A stretch of DNA of 14,626 nucleotides from CAZAQS01 sp964486825. GTDB taxonomy: Bacteria > Chloroflexota > Anaerolineae > Anaerolineales > UBA4823. Positions 1-7,084 of the stretch are shown one piece after another. The stretch lies in NCBI GenBank assembly GCA_964486825.1, contig CAZAQS010000111.1:1-14626 (forward strand), written 5' to 3'. The notes below the pieces were generated by a model. That model was not told where the DNA came from and did no database searches. It saw nothing but the letters and a program-made list of their open reading frames with translations. The position numbers and the translations under genes are program-made. Every line of letters begins with the position of its first letter. Position 1 is the stretch's first letter.

Positions 1-1
1 T

Positions 2-1258
2 GGCGAGTTCGATTTATATGATATCCAGGGCCAGCCTTGCGTCCATTATGGAGGTGAGGCGGTCCATTTCGATCCAGGCTCTGCGGCTGTCGCCGTTCTC
101 GATTACCGGACCGGTAGGCAGCGACCTCCCACCACAGCCGATTTTGTGCGCTTCGTAAAGCTGGTTGAGACCCTGCCCGAGTACGACGCACAAAGCACAG
201 CCATGGTGTGCAGGGATGTCCCCAGCGAGATTGGCGATCTTTACCGCCTGTACCTGGCTTTGCTCTTTATGCGGAAACCCATCATCACAGGGGCCTTTGG
301 CAAGCAGACCTGGACGGTCATGTGGGAGATGCTGGCGGCAGTGGCAGGCGGGGCAGAGGAGCTTGCCGCCCGTCCACTGGCAGTATTCGATGTCTGCCCC
401 TCTCCACCCTTGCTGTGGAGTGACCTTACTTGTCAAAACTTAATCGACTGCGCCCGGAAACGCGTGCCAGCGGAGCTGATTTCGATGCCTCTGGCAGGCG
501 CTACATCTCCGGTAACCCTGGCGGCTGCCGTCGTCCAGCATACCGCCGAGAACCTGAGCGGTTTGGTGATCTCACAGCTCGCCAGGCCTGGCGCGCCGCT
601 GGTTTGGGGTGGGGCGCCGGCAACCTTTGATATGCGCTCTGGCTCGACTCCCATGGGGGATGTGGGCACCTGGCTGATTGACAGCGCCTATGTGCAGGTG
701 GGGAAATCCCTCGGCCTTCCTACCCACACCTATATGGGATCGACCGATTCTAAGACCCTGGATGCCCAATGTGGGCTGGAGTCAGCAGGAGGTGTTTTTA
801 TGGCGGCCCTCTCTGGCGTGAACATGGTCTCCGGTGGTGGAATGATCGACTTTTTGCGTTGCCAGAGTTTCGAGAAACTGGTGATCGACGCCGAAATCAT
901 TGGCATGGCGCGTCGCCTGTTGGAAGGCATCCATCTGCGCGACCAGCCCATTGCCCTCGACCTGGTTCGAAGCTCCGGGCATCGCGCTGACTACCTCTCT
1001 CGCCCTCATACCCTGAAATGGTTCCGGGATGAGTTTTATATTCCCTCACCGGTGATCGACCGGGGTCCGGTAGATGCATGGGAGCGTGGAGGCGCCCAAA
1101 CTTCCGCCGACCGGGCTGCCGAGCGCGTCGAAAGCCTGCTCAAAACATACCGGCCCTCGCAGATATCGTCAGATCTTCGCGCCGAGCTGCAATCGATCGC
1201 CACAGGCGCAGCACGCCGGGCAGGTATGCAGGAGCTGCCCGAGCTTCCCCCCGATTAA
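2..1258 (+). CDS. MttB-family corrinoid methyltransferase, non-pyrrolysine (5' partial)
   Basis: The reading frame is open from base 2, so the gene begins before the window; 418 codons are visible. Aligned by eye with the second MttB homologue at 1970-3433, about 80 N-terminal residues are missing. An internal GTG at 146 is not the start, because family sequence (FDLYDIQGQP, then AVLDYRTG) lies upstream of it in frame. The family is a TIM barrel that moves a methyl group from a methylated amine to Co(I) of a partner corrinoid protein. Family hallmarks seen are the SPVTLAAAVV block, the GSTDSKTLDAQ loop and the GVNMVSGGGMIDF segment. There is no in-frame TAG, so this is not the pyrrolysine trimethylamine enzyme. 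Characterised non-pyrrolysine relatives act on glycine betaine, proline betaine, carnitine or gamma-butyrobetaine; the substrate here cannot be read from sequence. The corrinoid protein gene follows 45 bp downstream. Confidence 0.9.
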   Translation, partial: GEFDLYDIQGQPCVHYGGEAVHFDPGSAAVAVLDYRTGRQRPPTTADFVRFVKLVETLPEYDAQSTAMVCRDVPSEIGDLYRLYLALLFMRKPIITGAFGKQTWTVMWEMLAAVAGGAEELAARPLAVFDVCPSPPLLWSDLTCQNLIDCARKRVPAELISMPLAGATSPVTLAAAVVQHTAENLSGLVISQLARPGAPLVWGGAPATFDMRSGSTPMGDVGTWLIDSAYVQVGKSLGLPTHTYMGSTDSKTLDAQCGLESAGGVFMAALSGVNMVSGGGMIDFLRCQSFEKLVIDAEIIGMARRLLEGIHLRDQPIALDLVRSSGHRADYLSRPHTLKWFRDEFYIPSPVIDRGPVDAWERGGAQTSADRAAERVESLLKTYRPSQISSDLRAELQSIATGAARRAGMQELPELPPD

Positions 1259-1303
1259 TTCATCTGGACCCATCCTATCATCCTACCTATCAAGGAGCAC
1301 AAA

Positions 1304-1957
1304 ATGTCCGCTGATTTGCTTAACCAGATTACAACCAGCTTGGTGGAAGGCGACCCGGACCGGACGGTCGAGTTGACCCATCAAGCTGTAGAAGCCGGCC
1401 TCGAGCCAATGTCCATCATCGAAGGCGGGTTGGTGCCGGGCATGAACATCGTCGGAGATAAGTTCTCTCGAGGTGAGTATTTCCTGCCCCATCTGATCAT
1501 CTCTGCGGGCGGGATGCAGCAGGCCATGGAAATCTTAGAGCCGGAGCTGCGCGCTCGCCAGCAGGAAATGAAGGTTACCGGTAAGGTGGTCATCGGCACT
1601 GTTCACGGAGATATCCACGAGATTGGCAAATCTTTGGTGGGGACAATGCTGTCGGCTTCTGGGTTCCAGGTCCACGATCTGGGGGTAGATGTGCCTGCGG
1701 AGGCTTTTGTCGCCAAGGTAAAGCAGACCGGAGCTAACCTGGTGGGCCTGTCAGCCCTGCTGACGACCACCATGGTCGTGCAGAAAGAGATTATCGATGC
1801 TCTCTCGGCTGCCGGTATACGCCAGCAGGTGAAGGTGATCGTTGGCGGCGCGCCAGTGACCCGTAGTTGGGCCGCGGAGATCGGCGCGGATGGGTATGCA
1901 GAAGATGCCATCGAAGCCGTGCAACTCGCTACCCAGCTCATCGCGGTTCCCGAGTAA
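1304..1957 (+). CDS. Corrinoid protein of methyltransferase system (MttC/MtgC-like)
   Basis: This 217-aa protein carries the cobamide that accepts the methyl group from an MttB-type enzyme and passes it to a second methyltransferase, usually toward tetrahydrofolate. Residues 1-90 form the four-helix cap domain, with the typical EYFLPHLIISAGG stretch near 58-70. Residues 93-217 form the Rossmann-like B12-binding domain. The base-off/His-on signature is intact: D103-x-H105-x-x-G108 with H105 the predicted lower cobalt ligand, then S150-x-L152, then G181-G182. Length is usual for MttC, MtmC and MtgC. The start has an AAGGAG at 1292-1297, six bases before the ATG. It lies between two MttB homologues (45 bp after the first, 12 bp before the second), so one corrinoid protein probably serves both. 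No reductive activase (RamA/RACo) or MtgA-like second methyltransferase is visible in the window. Confidence 0.93.
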   Translation: MSADLLNQITTSLVEGDPDRTVELTHQAVEAGLEPMSIIEGGLVPGMNIVGDKFSRGEYFLPHLIISAGGMQQAMEILEPELRARQQEMKVTGKVVIGTVHGDIHEIGKSLVGTMLSASGFQVHDLGVDVPAEAFVAKVKQTGANLVGLSALLTTTMVVQKEIIDALSAAGIRQQVKVIVGGAPVTRSWAAEIGADGYAEDAIEAVQLATQLIAVPE

Positions 1958-1969
1958 AGGAAGCTATCC

Positions 1970-3433
1970 ATGACTCAAAAAATAAAGAGTATCGCCGATC
2001 CCAAGATCAGCTTGAATATCCTGTCCAATGCTGATATCCAGCAGCTGCATGACGCCACACTAGAAGTCATCGAGACCGTTGGTGTCCGCTTCCCGTCTCA
2101 GAAGGCTTTGGATATCCTCGCCTCTCATGGAGCCAGGGTCGACCAGGCCAAGATGGTCGCTTATATACCCGCCCCGGTTATCGAGAAGGCCATGGCGCAG
2201 GCGCCTTCTGCCTACACATTGGCTGCCATGGACCCGGCCCTGGACCTTTCCCTGGATGGGAATCATAGCTACCTGGCAACCGATGGCTGCGGCGTGGAAA
2301 TTGTGGACCCGTTTACGGGTGAATTGCGCAGGTCGACGAAACAAGATGTAGCGGATATTGCCCGTGTGGCAGATTATATGGAAGAGATCTCCTTCCATTG
2401 GGTGCCCCTATCAGCTCAGGATTGTCCCCCTGAGAGCCGCTCCTTACACGAGCTGGAAGCAATCTGGAATGTGAGTGGCAAGCATGTCCAGACAGAAACG
2501 ATCGTCACCGAACCGGAGATGCACGCCGCCATTGAGATGGCTTCCCTGCTGGTGGGAGGTCGCGAGGAGCTGCGGAAGCGCCCGGTGCTCTCGATCACCC
2601 AATGCACGACCAGCCCCCTGGGGCAGGATGGCGGGAGCCTGGAGGCTGGCCTGGTGGCTGCACAGGCTGGGCTGCCGGTTGGCTTTATGACAATGGCTTC
2701 AGCAGCCTCCACTGGACCTGTAACGCTGGCCGGTACCCTGGTGGTCGGGAATGCTGAAGTCCTGGCCGCATTGGCCTTGCTGCAGTTGGCTTATCCGGGT
2801 TGCCCTGTTTATTATGCTGCTGCCCAAACGGCTACCGACTTGCGTACCGGCGCCTATACCGGCGGCGGACCAGCAGACTTCCTGTTCGGTGCTGCGACCA
2901 ATCTCCTGGCAGATTTCTACAATATCCCGCTTTCCATGGGCGCCTACGCCACTGGGGCCAAAGAACCAGACTGGCAAGCCGCCCTGGACAACAGCCTATC
3001 CGCATTTATGGCGGTCTCAACCCTTTCGGACATGCTGTTAGGTGCTGGCCTTTTACACGGCTCGCGCATTTTCTCCTTCGAGCAGCTCTTGCTGGACTGC
3101 GAGATATGGAGCCTGCTGCATGCTATGTTCAAAGGGATACCGGTCGACCAGGATAGCCTGGCATTAGAGGCTATCCGCCAGGTAGGTCCGGGTGGCAATT
3201 ACCTGGGAAGCCGCCATACGCTTAAAAATATGCATTCTTTATGGCAACCGAGTTTGCTTGACCGGCGCCCCTACAGCGCCTGGGAAGTGAAGCGGGACGG
3301 GGCCAGGCAATGGGCCGGAGAGAAGGCTCGCCGAGTGCTCCAGGACCACAGGCCTGAGCGGCTCGACGAGGGCATAAAAAAGGAGTTCGGAGAGATTATC
3401 GGCGGGTTAGAACGAGTAGGCCGGGTTAGGTAG
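1970..3433 (+). CDS. MttB-family corrinoid methyltransferase, non-pyrrolysine
   Basis: This complete 487-aa member of the trimethylamine methyltransferase (MttB) superfamily has the usual length. The ATG is preceded by AAAGGAAG at 1956-1963, which overlaps the stop of the corrinoid gene, so the two are probably co-transcribed and translationally coupled. The family core is clear around residues 248-282 (TGPVTLAGTLVVGNAEVLAA, then a PGCPVYY motif) and at 297-310 (TGGGPADFLFG). No in-frame amber interrupts it, whereas the M. barkeri trimethylamine enzyme has pyrrolysine near residue 334. In that area this copy reads GAKEPDWQ where the upstream paralogue reads GSTDSKTLDAQ, so the two paralogues probably differ in substrate or activity. 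Expected reaction: demethylation of a quaternary amine onto the adjacent corrinoid protein. The gene ends with TAG, 3 bp from the stop of the convergent gene. Substrate unknown. Confidence 0.92.
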   Translation: MTQKIKSIADPKISLNILSNADIQQLHDATLEVIETVGVRFPSQKALDILASHGARVDQAKMVAYIPAPVIEKAMAQAPSAYTLAAMDPALDLSLDGNHSYLATDGCGVEIVDPFTGELRRSTKQDVADIARVADYMEEISFHWVPLSAQDCPPESRSLHELEAIWNVSGKHVQTETIVTEPEMHAAIEMASLLVGGREELRKRPVLSITQCTTSPLGQDGGSLEAGLVAAQAGLPVGFMTMASAASTGPVTLAGTLVVGNAEVLAALALLQLAYPGCPVYYAAAQTATDLRTGAYTGGGPADFLFGAATNLLADFYNIPLSMGAYATGAKEPDWQAALDNSLSAFMAVSTLSDMLLGAGLLHGSRIFSFEQLLLDCEIWSLLHAMFKGIPVDQDSLALEAIRQVGPGGNYLGSRHTLKNMHSLWQPSLLDRRPYSAWEVKRDGARQWAGEKARRVLQDHRPERLDEGIKKEFGEIIGGLERVGRVR

Positions 3434-3436
3434 GCC

Positions 3437-4723
3437 TCAAGGCTCCAGGTAATACATCCACGGTTCCCCCTCGGCAGACCAACCGCTGATCGCATTATCT
3501 TTTTCGATCTTCCACCATAGATAGCCATCCCGGCAGACTGGGCCATCCACGATCGTCATCTCTGTACCGCGGTTCATGGCGGTGATGACGCTGGAAGATA
3601 ATCCAGGGGCTTCACGTATCCGTAAGCGGAGACTCAACCTGTAGGAGACGGTTGCGTCCATCCCTATGCTCAGGCGGCTGGGGGGAGCGGGACGGCAGTT
3701 GAGTGGATCCTCGCTCGCTGGATCCGGTTCCTCGCCATTCCCGTCCTCCTGTAGTCTGACTTCTGTCACCAGCACAGGCTCCTCGTATTCAAGCTCTTCA
3801 CACGTGTATTCCCCCTCCTCAAAGCTGCAAAGACCCCAATACGTGACGACCCCTGCAGACCAGCGGTGAAAACTTTCAGGAGTATAGAGATATAATGGCT
3901 CGGAGCTCCATACCTGGACCACCTTATCTCCATCCAGGTATTCCACTCCCACCTCAACCTCATAAATGCCCGGCTCTTGAGAGGCTAATTCAACTTCGAA
4001 TATTTCCCGGTTCCAGGGCCCCAGGTGTATATACTGTTCCTGTCCAATCTCCTTGCTTGCCACCCGACCTGCGGTGTTGATTTCGATTTGTGGGAATTCA
4101 GGAATGGATTGCTCGTTGCAGATCGTGTAGGCGGCATTGTACGTGTCACCGATATCCTGTCGCTGAGTTACCCGGGTGAGAATGCGGTTAATAACTTGGA
4201 TCTCATCCCTGGTGGCGATATTCGTAATCGAAATACGGGCAAAGGCCCGGTTTACGAATTCGTGGCGATCGAACCATTCATCGATAGGGTAAATCGGCGG
4301 CAGATCATAGGGATCCACCTCGGCTGGGATCAGTGTAAGGGCATCCACCCGGCACGGATCGAGTGTGGGGGGGAAAGCCACCTCCACGCGGATCGGAGAA
4401 ACCCCAGAATTTGTAAAGGCGCTTACTGGCGTGGGTAAGGTGAAGCTGTTATCGAACTGGCTCACCGGCGCTGGTTCCAGGCTTGGTCTAGCCAGGAGCG
4501 CGCCGAAAAGGGTAGATGCCAGAAAGAACCAGAAGAAACCTCCCAATAAAATGTTCTTCGTTCCCCGGTCCTCGGGAGGCTTTTCGCGGAGTTGTGGTAT
4601 CATCCTCCTGATCCAGTAATCGATGCTGCCTCTGATCAGGTAGGCAATCACCAGGGTGGTGATCAAGCTTACCCAAGTAATCAATAAAATTATCGGTCTC
4701 AGATCATCTGTAATCGGTGGCAT
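3437..4723 (-). CDS. Membrane-anchored protein with C-terminal SH3b-like domain, function unknown
   Basis: I do not recognise this 428-aa protein as a named family. What can be seen: a hydrophobic helix at about residues 9-30, a basic loop (about 31-56), and a second hydrophobic helix at about 58-78. A long, probably extracytoplasmic region of beta-rich, acidic and proline-containing sequence follows (about 80-355). A bacterial SH3-like (SH3b) domain closes it (about 358-428), recognised by LRLRIREAPG, then GTEMTIVDGPVC, WWKI and GWSAEGE. Such domains often bind cell-wall or other envelope polymers. Six cysteines (124, 202, 299, 308, 343, 397) lie in the outer part and could form disulfides. 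A linker at about 325-340 is rich in E, D and P. The start is the first ATG and gives the first helix; only a weak GAG/AGGA lies upstream, so the start is moderately certain. It is the last gene of the leftward group. Confidence 0.75.
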   Translation of the reverse strand: MPPITDDLRPIILLITWVSLITTLVIAYLIRGSIDYWIRRMIPQLREKPPEDRGTKNILLGGFFWFFLASTLFGALLARPSLEPAPVSQFDNSFTLPTPVSAFTNSGVSPIRVEVAFPPTLDPCRVDALTLIPAEVDPYDLPPIYPIDEWFDRHEFVNRAFARISITNIATRDEIQVINRILTRVTQRQDIGDTYNAAYTICNEQSIPEFPQIEINTAGRVASKEIGQEQYIHLGPWNREIFEVELASQEPGIYEVEVGVEYLDGDKVVQVWSSEPLYLYTPESFHRWSAGVVTYWGLCSFEEGEYTCEELEYEEPVLVTEVRLQEDGNGEEPDPASEDPLNCRPAPPSRLSIGMDATVSYRLSLRLRIREAPGLSSSVITAMNRGTEMTIVDGPVCRDGYLWWKIEKDNAISGWSAEGEPWMYYLEP

Positions 4724-4901
4724 TTCCTAATTCTCATTATCCCCAAACTTAGTTTACTGCCTGTTCAGTTTTAACAGTTGGATATTACATTTTCAAAATT
4801 GTAATTTGTTCATTTGTGTAAAGAGTACACCAGCTGGCCTTACAGGTTTAAACGCTTATCTATATCACGTAGCCATACTTGGCTCGGGACTTGGCCCTTA
4901 C

Positions 4902-4921
4902 AAAAGGCTGGGAGCTGCCTT
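4902..4921 (-). terminator. Weak candidate terminator after the [2Fe-2S] ferredoxin
   Basis: Read leftward, a short hairpin begins 3 nt after the ferredoxin stop. The arms are AAGGC (4921-4917) and GCCTT (4908-4904) with an 8-nt loop, and the second arm runs into TTTT (4905-4902). Five base pairs is short, so termination may be partial. The remaining 178 bp up to the start of the SH3b gene hold AT-rich sequence with several poor promoter-like hexamers and nothing I would call. Confidence 0.35.
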
Positions 4922-4923
4922 CC

Positions 4924-5310
4924 TTACTGTTGGATCTTTTCTTGAAGTTCCTCTACCGGATACCAGGTAGGTTCAGGGGTAACTACAGGCATTGGCTCAG
5001 GACCGGTATCCCCGTTCCATTCAGGTTGGTTTTCAGCAGTCATGAGTGCGGTGAGGCCCATATCATGTTCGCACACGATCTGGCAGGATAAGCGCGCTTT
5101 TCCGAACAGGTCGGCCTCGTGAAGCTTCCTGTATTCGGCTTGCGTCATCACCTGGGGTTCACCTTCGTCGAATTGTACCCGGCAGGTGGTGCAGCGAGCG
5201 TTTCCCCCGCAACGGTGCCCGATCTTGACCCCACTGTCCTCGATAGCAAGGACCAGGCGTTTTCCCTGCTCGACCTCGTATGTTTTTCCCTGGATGGTTA
5301 GTCTTGGCAT
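4924..5310 (-). CDS. [2Fe-2S] ferredoxin, adrenodoxin-like spacing, with C-terminal tail
   Basis: This 128-aa soluble electron carrier has a beta-grasp ferredoxin fold at residues 1-95. Cluster ligands are C34, C40, C43 and C76, i.e. C-x5-C-x2-C-x32-C. The x5 spacing resembles adrenodoxin-type rather than plant-type ferredoxins. C80 is an extra cysteine near the last ligand. The core RCGGNARCTTCRV is also similar to the N-terminal [2Fe-2S] domain of corrinoid reductive activators (RACo/RamQ-like), but the ATPase part of such activators is absent. Residues about 95-128 form a proline- and acid-rich tail not needed for the fold. The ATG is preceded by a purine-rich GGGAGGGG-type ribosome site (about 5313-5323). 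It lies 109 bp downstream of the radical SAM gene on the same strand and could supply electrons to it or to the corrinoid operon; this is inference. Confidence 0.88.
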   Translation of the reverse strand: MPRLTIQGKTYEVEQGKRLVLAIEDSGVKIGHRCGGNARCTTCRVQFDEGEPQVMTQAEYRKLHEADLFGKARLSCQIVCEHDMGLTALMTAENQPEWNGDTGPEPMPVVTPEPTWYPVEELQEKIQQ

Positions 5311-5345
5311 TTCCCCTCCCTCTTGATGTTAAACTTCCTCGTTTA

Positions 5346-5351
5346 ATTATA
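5346..5351 (-). promoter_or_regulatory. Possible -10 element upstream of the [2Fe-2S] ferredoxin
   Basis: A perfect TATAAT reads leftward at 5351-5346, 35 bp before the ferredoxin ATG. At the right distance upstream there is no convincing -35 hexamer (the sequence reads about AGGAAT). The ferredoxin may therefore have its own weak or activator-dependent promoter in addition to read-through from the radical SAM gene. Confidence 0.3.
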
Positions 5352-5419
5352 CCTCTATATGGGGAGGCATTCCTTGGTGCTCGCTTAAGGCATTTTTGGA
5401 TTTATCTTAGAAGGAAATG

Positions 5420-6586
5420 CTACCAGAGGCCGAGCTGGTAGCTTGGTCGTTTACCATCCAGCATTATGAAAGGAGCCGCCCGCTTTGCGTTTACACCAAT
5501 TTTATACAGGTCTCCTAAGTCGTGCAGCCGTATGCGCTGCCCCGACCGCCTGGCAGCCAGGATTGCCTCGGCGCTCTTAAGCCCGATTCCAGGGATGCGC
5601 AACAACTCCTCTCGACTGGCCTGGTTGATATTGACGGGACTCTCGGATAGGCTGTGCTGAGCCCAGGCTGTCTTTGGATCTTCCTGCAGGGGCAAGTTCC
5701 CGGTTTCATCAAAAGGCATTTCTTCAGCCGTAAAGCCGTAATCTCGTAACAAAAATGACGCCTGGTACAGGCGCAACTCCCGCTTGGGGGAGGTGGGAGG
5801 ATGATTCTCCAGTGGTGTATCTGGTAGGGGAGTAAAAGCTGAGAAGTAGGTCCGTTTGATGTGCAATTCTCTGTAGAGGAAGTCAGAGGTGGTGAGCAAC
5901 TCAACATCGCTCTCTCCCGCGCCCCCGACGACAAACTGGGTCACAGAGGACGGCCAGTAGCCTTTCCAGGCCATATGCTTGGGTTGGCTCATGCGGATCT
6001 CGTTCATCCAGCGCAGCGGTTCCATCAGCTCCTCTGTAAATTCCTTGCGTGGCGCCAGTTTGAGCAGCCTGTTGGTATTCGGAGCTTCCAGGTTGATACT
6101 GACCCGGTCAGCCAACTGCATAGCGCGCAAGACCTGGCCTCGTTCGGCGCCCGGCATGACCTTTAGATGGAGGTATCCCTGGTAGCCTAGCTTCTTGCGC
6201 AAGATCTCGGCCGTATCCAGCATCTTCTCCTGTGTATTGGCTCCACCCTTAACAATCCCGGAACTTAAAAAGATACCTTCCGCTATGCCGGCCCTGTTCA
6301 AAGCCATAAAGGTATGCGCCATTTCATCCGGTTTAAAGGTCGCCCGGCGAAAATCTCTCCCAGCGCGGAATGGGCAATAGTAGCAATTGCGCTCGCAAGC
6401 GGAGGTTTGGAGCGTCTTAAGCAGGCGAATCCGTTTACCGTTCGGGAGAACCCCGTGACTGATAAAGAGCTCCTGCCTCTTTTTGGAGGGCAGGGAGCTA
6501 TCGGGAAGTTGAGGGCAATGGGCGTCTTCTGCCGGCTCCAGGTGCATTTGTGAGCTCAACAGCTTAAGACGAGCGATGGCATCCAT
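5420..6586 (-). CDS. Radical SAM / helix-hairpin-helix protein, putative DNA modification or repair (COG4277-like)
   Basis: This 388-aa protein cleaves S-adenosylmethionine through a [4Fe-4S] cluster held by C64-x3-C68-x2-C71 (ACERNCYYC). Conserved barrel motifs follow: RATFKPDEM at 81-89, EGIFLSSGIV at 103-112, GYLHLKVMPG at 137-146 and the SINLEAP strand at 163-169. Residues about 317-345 form a helix-hairpin-helix pair (VNINQASREELLRIPGIG) that should bind DNA without sequence preference. This order matches the family annotated as a putative DNA modification/repair radical SAM protein. The usual N-terminal YDVSCxSSG-type segment is replaced by unrelated sequence. The start is the ATG at 6586, giving MDAIARLKLL as in relatives. 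A TTG six codons upstream is in frame but lies inside the promoter. There is no Shine-Dalgarno site, in line with a leaderless mRNA. The partner glycosylase often found beside this family is not in the window. The true reaction is unknown. Confidence 0.85.
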   Translation of the reverse strand: MDAIARLKLLSSQMHLEPAEDAHCPQLPDSSLPSKKRQELFISHGVLPNGKRIRLLKTLQTSACERNCYYCPFRAGRDFRRATFKPDEMAHTFMALNRAGIAEGIFLSSGIVKGGANTQEKMLDTAEILRKKLGYQGYLHLKVMPGAERGQVLRAMQLADRVSINLEAPNTNRLLKLAPRKEFTEELMEPLRWMNEIRMSQPKHMAWKGYWPSSVTQFVVGGAGESDVELLTTSDFLYRELHIKRTYFSAFTPLPDTPLENHPPTSPKRELRLYQASFLLRDYGFTAEEMPFDETGNLPLQEDPKTAWAQHSLSESPVNINQASREELLRIPGIGLKSAEAILAARRSGQRIRLHDLGDLYKIGVNAKRAAPFIMLDGKRPSYQLGLW

Positions 6587-6592
6587 AATGAA

Positions 6593-6620
6593 ATTATAGA
6601 ACAATTATTCTTTTTGTCAA
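6593..6620 (-). promoter_or_regulatory. Near-consensus sigma-70 promoter of the radical SAM gene
   Basis: Read leftward: a perfect -35 TTGACA at 6620-6615, a 16-bp spacer, and a perfect -10 TATAAT at 6598-6593. Six bases separate the -10 from the A of the ATG at 6586, so the predicted transcription start falls on the start codon. It is the best promoter in the window and implies constitutive, leaderless expression. Confidence 0.8.
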
Positions 6621-6962
6621 CTCCCTGCTGGAAATTCCAAGCTGTTCTAGCAGCGACGTTACCTTCCCCGCATAGTGACAAACATCTAACTTTTCTTATG
6701 ACGACTATTACTAGAATCGCCAGGGGTGTTCGTTTATATTGAGTATGCGGTCTGGGTTTCATGTCAGCAATTTCTCTGGTTGTGGCAGTCCGGGATTGAC
6801 CTCTTAGCGACCTCCATGCAAATTTCCCCCGGGGTAATTGGAATCTATATGGAAGCTATCAGGTTTGGAAGAGCCGGCATGCCCCTCTCCATTTTGTGCC
6901 GGGCAAAAGTAGGGCGGAATCCGGTTAGTCACGAACCCATCTTTGGCTGATAGGAGGTGCAT
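6621..6962. other. Intergenic stretch without a recognised gene
   Basis: About 340 bp between the divergent radical SAM and malic enzyme units. Open frames exist on both strands (for example a GTG-started rightward frame at 6726-6950), but none has a ribosome site or a recognisable product. It contains a 6-bp hairpin CCGGCA/TGCCGG around 6873-6902 and an ACCTCC at 6810-6815 that is complementary to the ribosome site at 6953-6958. The promoter of the malic enzyme unit should lie here, but no hexamer pair stands out; TTGACC near 6796 lacks a good -10. I see no riboswitch signature that I can name. Confidence 0.6.
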
Positions 6963-7034
6963 ATGCTTGATGAAGTGCAGGAGTATTGGTTAACGGAAGG
7001 TTTTCCATATTTCCTGCAGCCTTCAGGCGGATGA
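6963..7034 (+). CDS. Candidate 23-aa leader peptide / small protein upstream of malic enzyme
   Basis: A 24-codon frame starts with ATG five bases after a near-perfect ribosome site TAGGAGGT (6951-6958), stronger than that of the malic enzyme gene itself. The peptide reads MLDEVQEYWLTEGFPYFLQP and then SGG, ending in TGA. It is rich in aromatic residues (Y, W, F, Y, F) and acidic at its N-terminus, with no signal or membrane segment. It ends 50 bp before the malic enzyme ATG. It could be a leader peptide controlling the downstream gene, a real microprotein, or a chance frame. The quality and spacing of the ribosome site are the only positive evidence. Confidence 0.4.
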   Translation: MLDEVQEYWLTEGFPYFLQPSGG

Positions 7035-7084
7035 TGTTCTGGGTGGATCATTATTTCGCTTAACACTTAGACAGGAGATCCCTT

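Noticed and set aside
146..1258. GTG at 146 as the start of the first methyltransferase
   Set aside because: The frame stays open to base 2 and encodes family-like sequence upstream, so the gene is truncated by the window edge and does not start here.
3431..3433. TAG at the end of the second methyltransferase as a pyrrolysine codon
   Set aside because: The protein is already full length at this point, pyrrolysine in the family lies well inside the chain, and read-through would enter antisense of the SH3b gene.
6726..6950. Small rightward frame in the gap before malic enzyme
   Set aside because: It needs a GTG start with no ribosome site, and its product resembles nothing. It ends just before the much better-supported short ORF at 6963.
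6873..6960. Possible riboswitch or structured RNA upstream of malic enzyme
   Set aside because: A 6-bp hairpin and GC-rich bases are present, but I could not match the cores of cobalamin, glycine, ZTP, fluoride, guanidine or tetrahydrofolate riboswitches.
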